Positions 25,561 to 35,652 of a stretch of DNA of 64,000 bases are shown piece by piece (the stretch's first letter is position 1; each line of letters begins with the position of its first letter). Under the pieces are notes generated by a model that was given only the letters and a program-made list of their open reading frames with translations, ran no database searches and was not told where the DNA came from. The stretch is from positions 46,120,548 through 46,184,547 of the forward strand of contig NC_054741.1 in the NCBI RefSeq assembly GCF_018143015.1. Reading direction: 5' to 3'. Source of the DNA: Lytechinus variegatus (lineage: Eukaryota > Echinodermata > Echinoidea > Temnopleuroida > Toxopneustidae). A program made the position numbers and the translations under genes.

Positions 25561-26057
25561 GATTACATGCGTGTGGATGTAAAAGAGTTTTCCTGCTTTG
25601 GTTAAATAGCAGTCATGTTTATAAGATGAAAGCCCCAAATATCACAAAGATATGTCTAATCTGTACGATTCCGTCTATTCAACTACTTAGTATTTGTAAC
25701 AAATTTTTGTTTCAGTGCAAGTCATTAATACCTTGGTCACATATGCTCTATGGCGGCCGTAGATACATGAATTCGAGAGATTTCTGCGGCGGCCACAGAA
25801 AATCTACGGTGGCCGCAGGGTCGACGTACAGCGGATTCCTACTTTTTACAGGCCGTAGGGGTGGCCGTAGAATTTTAACTCGGAGTTATAACATTTTTTC
25901 TTTTCTACGCTCGCCGTAGAAATTAGACTAGCCGTAGGCATGGCGTAGAACGGTCTACGGCGGCCGTACGTTGAGCGTACGGTGGCCGTGCGGCTGCCCT
26001 CGTGTTTTTCTTCCCTCCTTTCCCCTTCTCCTATTGTGTTATCTGCTCGGAAGCCAC

Positions 26058-27417
26058 CAGGCGCGTATTCAGAATTTTGCACCTCGGGGGCCCGCCCTAT
26101 AATTTTGGCCCATATCGTCGGCCTTATGCCAAAAGGGCCTTAACTGCTTTTGGCCATTCCGAGATAATGGCGTTTAAAGGTTTTGGCCTCTCTAATAATC
26201 AAAAGTTTGTGGTCGTTTTTTTGCTTTTGAAGCCAATTTCGATAAACGTGTTAAGTTATTAAGTTTTACATGATATGTGTTAAATTTATTATAAATATTC
26301 AGAACCCCTAAAATCGGGTTAAGGCCCTTTTGGCATAAGGCCGACGATATGCATGTGTACTTTTCGGAAAAAAAAATGATGACCCCTCCTCGTCAGGCAA
26401 ACAGGTGCCTTAAATGCATGTTGAATTATCTTATTTCATAATCACATGAAAAGGACAACTGCAGACAACTTTTTTAATTATGACTTAATAAAAAGCAAAC
26501 TATCCCTGAATATGATATACTGTACCACTTAAAAAAAAAAAGGTGACCAGGAAGCACAGATATTGCCCTTTCACTAGCGGCTAACTTGGGTAAAATATGA
26601 TGTTATTATCATTATTATTATTACTATCATGGGGAGTTAAATGCTGATTTTTGTTGTTGTTTCCTAGGGTGTAGTTCTTACTTAAGACTAACGTGTTTAT
26701 TAACATCTTAACTTTATTCATACAAACAAGTGAACATGGTTAAGGGAGATTTATTTCATAAGTCGAAATAAATAATGCGAACGCGATTTTAGATAGCTTG
26801 TGTATAGACCTGAAATAGAATATTCTGAGAAGTTTTGTAAGCATGAGCAGATGGCTATCTATCTATCTGTCAGGGCGAGCTGATGATTGTCTATATTCCA
26901 AAATGACCCAAAGTTTGGAAATTCTAAGCATTATTGGTAATCATGATCAGGATGGGCACTTCAAAATTATTCGATTATATTCCGTTCCAAAACTAGACAT
27001 TCTACGCAATTGAGGTAATCATTAGGTAATCATTAACAGGATGCATCTAACTAATCATTCGATGCGAGCGCGAATCACCACAAAGGTCGAATTTGCCCCC
27101 CCCCCCTTCCTAGGTCGAACATTACTGATCGTATGATATTCAGATCAGTATCAAACATTAATTTGGCGACCCCCCTTCCTAAGTCGAACATCAATTTGGC
27201 GCACCAGCACTTTTATTACTCCTTCCCCTTTTCTCTTCTCTCCTTTTCCCTTCTTCTTGTTTCCTTCTCTCTTTCTTTTCTCTTTCTTTTCTTTCCCCCT
27301 CCTTTTTATCTCCCTTTTCTTTCCCTTTCTTTCCTCCCTCTTTATGGCGCCCCCTTTTCGCCTACCCGGGGGCCCGGGCCCCGAACCCCCCTCCCTCCCG
27401 CCCAGAATACGCGCATG
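26058..27417. mobile_element. Nested hAT-like TIR element
   Basis: The ends are CAGGCGCGTATTCAG and, on the other strand, CATGCGCGTATTCTG, 13 of 15 matching, followed by G/C-runs on both sides. I could not find a matching 8-bp target duplication. The interior includes a perfect 34-bp inverted repeat and a long C/T-rich tract (27,205-27,345). Confidence 0.6.
26111..26351. repeat. Perfect 34-bp inverted repeat
   Basis: Positions 26,111-26,144 and 26,318-26,351 are exact reverse complements; the core is CGTCGGCCTTATGCC. The loop is about 173 bp. It may mark a further small element inside the nested transposon. Confidence 0.9.
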
Positions 27418-27879
27418 GGCATGGTGCGACACTTTGAAAACTTTCTGAAATGAAATGTCTAATGTAAAATATCATGATGGTATTTCTCCCTGTATAGTCC
27501 CCCCTGCGGCCGTCTTGAGGGCGCCTTGCGGCCACCTTGCGTCTGCCGTAGTATTTGTCAAAAACCTACGGCCAGCGCAGGGTCGCCCTAGGGCGACCGT
27601 ACGTCATGATTTCAAGGACATACGTCAGCCGCAGATTTCTTTTCTCCATAAATTAAAAAATACGCCGTGCGGCGACCGTAACATATGTGACCGCTAGAGT
27701 AAGTGGCCGTGGAAATTCTGAGGCGACCGTAGAATTGCTACTCGCCGTAGAATTGCTACTCGCCGTAGAAATTTTAGAATCTACGGCGGCCGTAGCAAAT
27801 GTGACCATGGTATAAATAACATATCTGGGAAACATGAAAATAATCGATCTTTGTCATGCAAACGCATGTTATCACGAAT

Positions 27880-28368
27880 CATTCCACATAAAATGGCGTC
27901 ATAGAATCCTATCCGCTGAGTAGCCCAATGAAGCCAATTTTCAATTCTCAATTTTGCTTTTCTAACGCAAATACTCAGCTATATAAAGCTAATAAAATAC
28001 ATGAATGTGGCACAGTTATATTTTGTTTCCATCAGCAAAATTATGTTTGATTAGTTATTCTTTCGCCTACAATAACGTATTAGAGAGTTCAAAGTAACAG
28101 ATTGATGTAAATAGTGAGTGATTGCCTTGTGGGGTAACATGTAACCGGTAGAAAATCGGGGACTTTGGTGTCGATTACCGTCATTAGATTGAGGAACAAA
28201 TTCATCAGGTGATCGCTGGTCTTGTTTCAAGACGTAAAACATACCAGGCTAAGGTTTATCGTTAGCGAATTGATTGTGAGGGTACTGAAGTGCCTGTCAT
28301 TTGTCGTCCTTTCCGGGATGCCTACAAAAATCGTCTAAATATTTTACTACAATATCCTGTGACACTGG
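27880..28368 (+). promoter_or_regulatory. Conserved upstream block and exon 1, TRIM copy 1
   Basis: From AAAATGGCGTCAT onward this aligns with the regions before copies 2, 3 and 4, and more weakly copy 5. The best-kept parts are the block around GTAAATAGTGAGTGATTGCC and CCGGTAGA (28,108-28,155) and the presumed non-coding exon containing GTCCTTTCCGGGATGCCTAC. The exon ends at a donor-like G|GTTAGT (28,369). No clear TATA box was identified; the transcription start is inferred. Confidence 0.55.
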
Positions 28369-28614
28369 GTTAGTAAATTATTTATTGATACATATAAACT
28401 GATTTTCTTTTCTAAGATATTCAGTACACCACTGGATTATACCAGTTTGATCATGATTTACGTACAGGCGCAAAGTAATTTCAACCACAAGTTTTGAGTC
28501 ATTTGGACTCTGTTTATGATATTTAAGAAACTGATACCAATATTGTAATCTGGTGAGCGTTTCATCATAATTTTCATCCAACAAGTTGTCAGCTCTGACA
28601 TCTTTCCATGATTT

Positions 28615-28700
28615 TGATTGGCTGAGAGGCCCTGTTCCTATGGTAACTGTCGGATAAAACGTCCGACAAGTCCTTTCATGAAACGCCCCCAGGGCGGGGG
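28615..28700. mobile_element. MITE fragment, one end only
   Basis: It contains AACTGTCGGATAAAACGTCC followed by TTTCATGAAACGCCCCC, an end resembling the GGGC..TTTCATGAAA family. Copies 2-4 lack it at this position. Confidence 0.5.
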
Positions 28701-29089
28701 ACTGATGGCTCTCTTTTCTATCGACTACGCAACCGCGTTCAGAAAAGGCGACGATAAATTTTCATTTTTCTATCACATGACGTCAACGATGTGTTTTTCG
28801 ACGAGGTGTCTTTTCAGCACCATTTTCCGGCAAACGCCACTTGGGGTAATCCCTTTCTCCCGGGTCTCCATATTTAAGAGAGCAAAGTATTGTTGTACAG
28901 ATTACGTCATTTAGAAGTGCAAATTTGCTGTAAAATCTTTTCGTTGGTCAGGTGGTTGTTATTGAAGTGTTCCAGTTTGTGCACTATTCAGGTTTCGATG
29001 AAGAGGAATATTATGTATCAAAGAGGGCATTTTACTTTATTATGTAACAAATATAATGATTGGAATGCCGTTGGGATTAACTGTTTAAG

Positions 29090-29190
29090 AGTACAATGGC
29101 TCAGTTTGTAGAGTGGTCTAGCAATCCGAGTTCGAAACCTAGTCCGTGTGATGATGCCATTTGGTTAGGCCTTTATCCGCATTTCTAGCC
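29090..29190 (+). mobile_element. tRNA-derived SINE in TRIM copy 1 intron
   Basis: ATGGCTCAGTTTGTAGAG (A-box) and CCGAGTTCGAAACC (B-box) are followed by the core GCCATTTGGTTAGGCCTTTA. The same element sits in the introns of copies 2, 3 and 4, so it predates their duplication. Confidence 0.7.
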
Positions 29191-29398
29191 GCGTGCAAAG
29201 AGGAAATGACACTACCAAATTTCTCACATCAATCCCATATTTATTTATATTTCACGATGATGGCGAAAGTAACTACACAGATAGCCTAAACAAAACATGA
29301 GATGCGATCATACTTTTCTTATTTTTTTTGTAAAAAGTAGCACACTTTTTTGAATTAACAATAAGACGTCGATTATCTTTTTTGATATCTAGAATCGG

Positions 29399-30556
29399 AT
29401 GCTAAAGATGGCTTCCTCGAAACAACTATCAGAGAGTCTAGAATGTCCCATCTGTCATGACCTACTCTGCAATCCTAAACTTCTACCATGTTCACATTCT
29501 TTTTGCACAAGTTGTTTGACCGAACTTCACTCTTTTCAGCAAGCTGATTCCGGGTTAACTTGTCCAGTGTGTCGCCAAGATGCAAATGTTCCTGGAAATG
29601 ATGTGTGTAACTTTCCGACAAACCTAATAGTCAAGTCCCTTATCGAAGATTTCAAAAGAAGATCAGATGCTAAGGCTGAACGTATCAAAGAGAGTGGAGC
29701 AACCACCATTCAAACTTGCACGGTTTGCGATGGTGATAATCAAGACATTGCAACATACTATTGCCAGAACTGTTCGGAGTTTCTTTGCGAAGACTGCTTG
29801 CAACACCACAATAGATACAAGCGGAATGCATGCCACGAGACTGTGAAAGCAAAGGACATCGAAATGGGAGTTGTCAAAAGGAAATCAACGTGCCCTGAAC
29901 ACCCACAGGAGCTACAGCAATTCGTGTGTACTACGTGTCTGGTTCGGATCTGTTGCAGATGTCGGGAGGTCGAACACAGGGAAGATGGACATGAAGTCAT
30001 CGAGATGAATGGGTATGAAGAAAGACAACAAAAGAAAATGGAATGTCTTTTACTGAAAATAGAACAAACATCTGTTGATGTTCAGAATGGCTTATCTACT
30101 GTGAATGAGATGCTTCGAACAGTGAAAAAAGTTGCGTCTCAACGACGAACAGAAATTAGAGATGCTTACGACATTGTAGTAGAAATGTTCCGAAAGAAGA
30201 GAAATGAATTATTCGAAAAATGCAATAAGCATGACAACGCATTACGTCTGGAGTTGGAAGATATCATTGAGCGATATTATGACTTCCTAGAGACTCTAAC
30301 TAACAAGTTCACGCTTGTAAACGAGGGGGCAAGAAGTCTACACCGACCAGATCAATCACTGGCTGAGCATACAACACGAGTCAATGAGCTTGAAAAGGGT
30401 CTCAAAGCAGATACACTCTCCCCACTTCTTGCTCAGGCATCAAAGGTAGTCCTCCGGGCAGAGTCGCTGGTTTTTCGTCCGGCTGATCATACCGTTGATC
30501 TTGGTACTGTTCAGGTCATGGATCAGCAACAAGGAATTGGAGGATCCTGTTTGTGA
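29399..30556 (+). CDS. TRIM copy 1: RING/B-box/coiled-coil protein, shortened tail
   Basis: Likely RING-type E3 ubiquitin ligase of the tripartite-motif family, 385 residues in one exon. The RING is C3HC4 with C16, C19, C31, H33, C36, C39, C55 and C58. B-box 1 spans about 107-146 (C107, C110, C122, C125, C130, C133) and B-box 2 spans 165-198 (C165, H168, C177, C180, C185, C188, H193, H198). A coiled coil covers about 200-350. Two start codons (29,399 and 29,408) are usable; the second, MASSKQL, matches the start of copy 5. Against copies 4 and 5 the frame is lost just after the VMDQQ segment, so the last 100 or so residues are missing and the protein ends GGSCL. RING and both B-boxes are intact, so it may still work. 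It is the upstream type-A parent of the chimeric copy 2. The substrate is unknown. Confidence 0.85.
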   Translation: MLKMASSKQLSESLECPICHDLLCNPKLLPCSHSFCTSCLTELHSFQQADSGLTCPVCRQDANVPGNDVCNFPTNLIVKSLIEDFKRRSDAKAERIKESGATTIQTCTVCDGDNQDIATYYCQNCSEFLCEDCLQHHNRYKRNACHETVKAKDIEMGVVKRKSTCPEHPQELQQFVCTTCLVRICCRCREVEHREDGHEVIEMNGYEERQQKKMECLLLKIEQTSVDVQNGLSTVNEMLRTVKKVASQRRTEIRDAYDIVVEMFRKKRNELFEKCNKHDNALRLELEDIIERYYDFLETLTNKFTLVNEGARSLHRPDQSLAEHTTRVNELEKGLKADTLSPLLAQASKVVLRAESLVFRPADHTVDLGTVQVMDQQQGIGGSCL

Positions 30557-30921
30557 AGCGACCTGCGTTGCTCCAACAATTCAGGACACTCCCGAAAAGA
30601 AAGACCTGGAAGATCTTCTTTCATCACATTCTTCTACAGCTCAATTCATGATACCCGACAGAGATGATGACATTGGCATGATTGGTGACTTGTTTATTCG
30701 TGATTGTTATACCCGCATATATAACTGAACAACTGAAACGAGAAAACGTGTTTTCAGTTGACACGTCTGACCTTTCTGATACCATATCTGACACATCAGA
30801 TATATCGTCGTGTCCGGAGAGTAACAGAAGTTCACAGCGTTCTTTTTTTGCAAATCTGAAGGCTCGATTACCACGATCTAGAAAAAAGACCAATCTTAAG
30901 TCCACAGTTCTCAGTAATTGA
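30540..30921 (+). pseudogene. Decayed C-terminal tail of TRIM copy 1
   Basis: Downstream of the early stop, sequence matching the tails of copies 4 and 5 is still readable in other frames: ELEDPVCEATC and TPEKKD in one frame, then, after a second frame change, ITEQLKRENVFS, SDLSDT and RSFFANLKARL. At least two frame changes separate it from the upstream frame. The same two are present in copy 2, so they predate the 7.57-kb duplication or were spread by conversion. Confidence 0.85.
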
Positions 30922-30961
30922 TTTTTTTAATATTTTCGCTAAATTCCGAGGCGTTGTACAA

Positions 30962-31128
30962 CACAAATAGCGAATATTCTTATTCGTGCGATGGTGCAAG
31001 ATTTCGCATTCGGTGAAAGAAAGAGACACTCTATTCAACGAGGCGATAGCCGAGTTGAATAGAGTGTCTCTTTCTTCCACCTCATGCAAAATCTTGCACC
31101 ATCGCACTCATGCCTATTCGCTATTTGT
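30962..31128. repeat. Palindromic MITE or hairpin in 3' flank of copy 1
   Basis: Two arms of about 77 nt are inverted copies at roughly 90% identity, both containing AGAAAGAGACACTCTATTCA and GTGCGATGGTGCAAGATTT. The spacer is about 12 nt. Copies 4 and 5 lack it at the matching place between the stop and the CATCATCTAGACTGC block, so it was inserted in the lineage of copies 1 and 2. Confidence 0.9.
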
Positions 31129-31154
31129 AGTATTATAAGTGTTGGTGTTAAAAA

Positions 31155-31192
31155 GGCATCATCTAGACTGCTGCCACTGGCCAATGGCGAGA
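31155..31192 (+). promoter_or_regulatory. Conserved 3' block of type-A TRIM genes
   Basis: GGCATCATCTAGACTGCTGC followed by CACTGGCCAATGG is kept in copies 1, 2, 4 (52,101-52,136) and 5 (60,996-61,031). In copy 4 the second part is the perfect palindrome CCACTGGCCAGTGG. Probably 3'UTR; function unknown. Confidence 0.5.
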
Positions 31193-31405
31193 TGCTATAT
31201 GCATGGATGTGAATGGATAGTCTTTGCGTATGGCCGCGGAATGAGAGTGCTTACATGTGTTCTTATTGCATATGTGTTGCCAATTTGAGCATATCTGCAT
31301 TTGGAAAACTAGACATGGCTATGACACTTGGTTCCAATTTGGTTTCAACTGTCGAACTTGTTTACCTCGGATATCAGTTGAGACATTGTTTTCGCAAACT
31401 TAGTA

Positions 31406-31416
31406 AATAAAATAAA
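31406..31416 (+). terminator. Putative polyadenylation signal, TRIM copy 1
   Basis: Two overlapping AATAAA hexamers lie about 850 bp after the CDS stop, at the end of the block conserved among type-A flanks. The identical site after copy 2 is at 38,980-38,990. Confidence 0.4.
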
Positions 31417-32212
31417 AATATATTAAGAAAAACGTTAATAATTGCTTCGGAGTAAAATATACATTTTTATAAAGATTAAATGAATGAATAAAGGTGAAAG
31501 TAGTCGACAGCATTATTTCTCGGATATGCATGTACCACAACGGTTATAAACATTACATATAAATGCATAAAATCAACGAATTCTCTTATTAACATCTGTT
31601 TTTGGTAAATTAACAATTTGTTTTCCGTTTATCTGTATAAATTCATATCATCTTGATATCAGTAGGTATTTTATTTTTCGAGACGTCATCATGGTCACTG
31701 CTGCTGTTTCATGAAGGATGTATCGGATCTTTGTTTAATCATCATGTATACTGTATAGGTAATTATAAAGTTCATAAAAATATGTATGATAACAGCTTAA
31801 CATTCGGTATTCTTTTTTTATATCATAATTCATGTGAAATTTAAAAATGGAATGCATTTAAAGTCGTATCCATCGAACAGTAGGCCTGTATGTGTGTATG
31901 TTGCGAGAGGGATGCTCATAAGTTTATGAGTGTTGTGTGTTCGTGCATATCAGGTCCGAAGCCATGATGTTCTATGAGGGAGGTTCCGAATAAAAAAAAA
32001 GAGTTAACCCTTTGTAGTTCACGATTAGTTCCTTTACCTCCCGGGGCTGATCCAGCTTTCCCCAATGCGGGGGGTGGGGGATTTTCCTTACATTTTCCCC
32101 GATAAAAAACGAGTCGTGTATCTCAAGAAACAAATCAATGCAAGTGTGAAGATCGAATTGATCATTAACGACTGTTTAACATTATGAAGTGGGCAATTTC
32201 TTGTTACTTAAG

Positions 32213-33040
32213 GCGCTGTCACACCTTGGCGTTTTAGACAGCGTATGCCCGACGTATGAGGAATTTGGCAAATACGCTGGCGTACGTCGAATACGTTACG
32301 GGTAAGTTTTGCATACGTTAAGAGTACGCTAAAACATGCTGGTATACGTCGTCATACGGCGAGGTCGTCGAAAATTTTTTTGTGCAAGCACAAAATTTTT
32401 CGACGTATGCCAGCGTATGGCTCATACGTCCCGCATACGCGGGCCATAAGTTGTAGGCAAGTTACGCGATCGTTGATACACGTTGACACACGTTACTCGT
32501 AAGTTACTCATAAGTCGATGTACGTCGAGATAATGTCCAGCGTACCCTAAAACTTACTTCTAACCTATGAGTAACGTGCTTTGAACGTATGTGTAACTTA
32601 ACTCCAACGTATATTGACGTATGAAGACGTGCTCCGGACGACCACAAAACTTACTGAACGTGTTTATAACTTACAGCTACCGTATAATGGCGTATTGACA
32701 ACGTTTATCATGTTTATAGGAATTGGTATATAAAGGTGGGGTTCACAGGAGTTTTCTTCGGCATGGCGGTGGTGTTGATAGGTGATGTATCGTGCAGTTA
32801 TGATTTGAATAGTCGAGCGGCAGCCTTTTTATATGCTACGACACGTGTTCGTCAGCAATACGCTGCCGCGCGCTATGCGTAAGTTAGGCTATCGTAGGGC
32901 ATAAGTTGTGTACGCCAGCAATACGCTAAGCATTCGTTGGAATACGTTACTTATAAGTTAACGAAGCGTTCGATATAAGTTACTAATACGTTATGTATAC
33001 GTCCAACTCGTCATGAATACGCTAAGTATACTATGAGAAT
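32213..33040. mobile_element. Element rich in tacgtc/aagttac words, unit 1
   Basis: It begins GGCGCTGTCACACCTTGGCG and is filled with degenerate GTATACGTC, ATACGCT and TAAGTTAC words in both orientations. A strong hairpin at 32,366-32,405 pairs CGTCGAAAATTTTT with AAAATTTTTCGACG. No matching inverted right end was found, so the right limit is approximate. It resembles in style the repeat-armed element at 25,731. Confidence 0.5.
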
Positions 33041-33139
33041 AGCCAGAAAATAATCTCGACGTTGGTCAATAGTTTGCCAGGAGAGTTGATTTATCAATGC
33101 ATTCCTGCTCGCAATTTGATAGTCATAAATTCCAGATAC

Positions 33140-33450
33140 ACTATCTAGCAGCTCTGTTTTGCTATCTATTTAGGGGCAATTTGTAGGCTGCTGGACAGTT
33201 GCCCCAAACAAATTGCACAGGGTTGAATTATGCATTTATACATGATATTTAGTACATGTGAACTCAGGAATTTACTCAACTTGCCTAAAGAGTAGATATT
33301 ATAGGCAATCAATTTACATAATTCTCTTAGATATACCTTCCACTTCAGGTTTTCATCTATCACAATGCCTAAATACCTTATAGACTTTACCTGTTCAATC
33401 AGATCATTAGGCCCTATTAATGAAATGTATCGAATGATCTTAATTTAATT
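33140..33450 (-). mobile_element. LINE reverse transcriptase fragment, unit 1
   Basis: On the minus strand SIRYLGIVIDENLKWKV is followed by LCKLIAYNIYSLGKL and VLNIMYKCIIQPC. This is the region after the catalytic motif of CR1/L2/Jockey-type reverse transcriptases (compare the family pattern LGV.ID..L.W..HI). Only about 80 codons remain; it is a 5'-truncated, inactive fragment. Confidence 0.8.
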
Positions 33451-33816
33451 AGTAAAGGTGACTCGGGCTTGCAATGACCTAATAACGTCTTCGTCATATT
33501 GCAGTTTTAATTTCTCTGGCAGTCTTGTATATGAAATGTAAATAAACGTTACCTTACATTTTCTGGCAAACTAGACAAATCATTTTGAGACATGAAACAT
33601 CTTACGTGGCTTAAAGCTGCCAATCCTTTATACATGCCCAAAATGAACCCCCCCCTAAAAAAATCACTCATGCCAAGGTCACATAATACATCATGAATAT
33701 TATAAGACTACAACATGCGGAGATATACAGCCTTCACAGGAGTATTGAAAATAAATAATGGAAAAACAAATATAAAGAGAAAAGGGATAACGGCCTGGAA
33801 TCATTTGCGGGAAGCC

Positions 33817-34011
33817 CATTAGCGTACCTACGGGGGGGGGGGGGCAGATTGCCCCCCTGACGAGTCACAACCCATGCAAGGGATGTATCCCCCCTGACGA
33901 GCCACAAGTGGCCCGCTCCTTTGAACTTGAAGACCCCTTTTTTTTGCTTGTTAATTTTTTTTGCAGACGAATTTGCCCCCCCCCCTTGGAAAATTCTATA
34001 GGTACGCCATT
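33817..34011. mobile_element. hAT-like MITE with 8-bp target duplication, unit 1
   Basis: The ends CATTAGCGTACCTACGG and, on the other strand, AATGGCGTACCTATAG are inverted repeats. GGGAAGCC flanks both sides (33,809-33,816 and 34,012-34,019). The interior is G/C-runs and unique sequence with no gene. Its duplicate is at 41,393-41,585. Confidence 0.85.
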
Positions 34012-34887
34012 GGGAAGCCTCTTCAATTTCAAGGTTGGCTTGTCCTATCGTCTTCAATTGTAAATAATCCTACGATTTATAACACGTTCTGATCAGTCTT
34101 AATTTGAATCTTTGATATTCCAAACCATGTTCATTTTGTACAATATGTTATTTACCAAAATGCAGGACATGATCACTAGTGTCATGTTTCAGGCCCTACG
34201 CTATTTTAGTTACAAGCGACTTTAATTAAACGACCCTTGGTCTTGTCTAAATGATTTTCTAAAATAATTATGTATGACAGAGGTACCTCACACAATGAAC
34301 GAAAATTGGGAAACTCTATCAGATTATCATGATTTTGTAATTGAAAGGATTTAAGTAAGCAATACTATTTTGTGAGATTCTAACACGCATTTTAACACAA
34401 GCATTTCAATCGGCGCTTACCAATGTTAAAGAAAAGGTCATGAAATCCTGTTATTTTCTTTATAATTATGATTGTTTGTTATACGATGCTTTTTAGTTAG
34501 GTTTTATTTAACTTTTTATAATTCACCGTATTCCAAAATTCAATTTCGCATCTATACTTATCTACGTTTTAATTGAGAAGAAAAAATAAATCATGTATCA
34601 ACCAAACGTGATTACTGCATTCTAAAACTGGTAGCATAAGCTCCCGATTCCACATTAGAAAAGAAAACGTTAGTGCACAAAATAATGCTGTGTGACGGTC
34701 AAAAACATCATTCACTCATACAGTCCCCTAAAATATATAGACAGACATTTCATTGTTATCACTGATAGATAGTAATCGCGTCTTCGAAGTAACAAAATTT
34801 TGAAATATATAAGATATGAGTAACATGCAACGAAGTGACAAATACGCAAGTATACATGCATTTTCATATATTTGCATGTAGGATAAA

Positions 34888-35003
34888 AGAGCACTGTCGA
34901 TTAAACGCCTTGCTCACGGGCGTAGGTGAAGTGGGGATCGAACCCCAGCCATTCAAATGTGTATTCAGGCGCCTTAAATCGCTCATCCACGGTGCCACCT
35001 CCA
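34888..35003 (-). mobile_element. tRNA-derived SINE, unit 1
   Basis: On the minus strand GTGGCACCGTGGATGAGCG (A-box region) and TGGGGTTCGATCCCCAC (B-box) are followed by the core GCCCGTGAGCAAGGCGTTTA. It is related to the SINE at 10,561 and duplicated at 42,459. Confidence 0.75.
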
Positions 35004-35209
35004 CAATAAAGCAGACATGGCCGTGAATGATGGAAGCAAAGATATTACTAAATATGGTCTAAATCAATATGTTTCTCTTTATCTAACTACTAAGCTTTTT
35101 CTAATGACATTTTCTGCGCAAATCATTAACAAATATCTGGAATTCCCCCCCCCCCCCGATAATCAAACTTTTCTGGGTGCAAAGGTACGTAATCACCGAG
35201 TCCTCCACA

Positions 35210-35652
35210 AGAAAATGGCGTCATGCAGAAATCTTTAAGGTGAGCAGTCCGATAAAGCAAATTTGCAATGTTCTCAATTTAGTTGTTCTAACGGAAATAC
35301 ACAGCTAGTAAGCTGTTAAAATGAATGAAACTGGTATAGTTGTATTTTGAACATGACTAATTATTATATTCGTACACTTACAATAAGATATTAGAGAGTT
35401 CAAAGTAACAGATTAATGTAAATAGTGAGTGATTGCCACGTGAGGAAACATGTAGCCGGTAGAATTCGGGGATTTTTGTGTCGACTACAGTCAATAGATT
35501 TAGGAACACTAGGGCAATTACTGTTCCTGTTCTTTCAAATGGTTAAAATATTACAGGACAAGGGGAACTGAATGTTCGGGTGGTATCGTCGTCCTTTCCG
35601 GGATGCCTACAAATTCGTCTTCAATATCCTCTACAATATTCTCTAACACTGT
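35210..35652 (+). promoter_or_regulatory. Conserved upstream block and exon 1, TRIM copy 2
   Basis: It aligns with the same regions of the other copies: GTAAATAGTGAGTGATTGCC, then CACGTG (an E-box, also in copy 3), CCGGTAGA, and the exon GTCCTTTCCGGGATGCCTAC. It ends at the donor GT|GTGAGT (35,653). Confidence 0.6.

Larger units (their letters stand above)
25731..27810. mobile_element. TIR element with ggccgtag-repeat arms
   Basis: The ends are CCTTGGTCACATATGC and, on the other strand, CCATGGTCACATTTGC, with TA outside each. Both arms (25,740-25,990 and 27,500-27,810) are packed with degenerate GGCGGCCGTAGA-like words in both orientations. A second TIR element (26,058-27,417) sits between the arms. 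No transposase was seen; the superfamily is unknown. Confidence 0.7.
28369..29392 (+). other. 5'UTR intron of TRIM copy 1
   Basis: The donor GTTAGTAAATT sits at the conserved position and the acceptor TTTTTTGATATCTAG ends 6 bases before the first ATG. All five copies keep this arrangement. The intron holds a MITE fragment (28,615-28,700) and a tRNA-SINE (29,090-29,190). Confidence 0.65.

Noticed and set aside
27133-27453. 106-residue reading frame as a membrane protein
   Set aside because: Its Phe/Leu/Ser-rich stretch comes from a C/T-rich tract inside a nested transposon.
31213-31410. 65-residue reading frame repeated at 38,787
   Set aside because: The repetition is explained by the 7.57-kb duplication. 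Copies 4 and 5 do not keep the frame, and it lies in the presumed 3'UTR.
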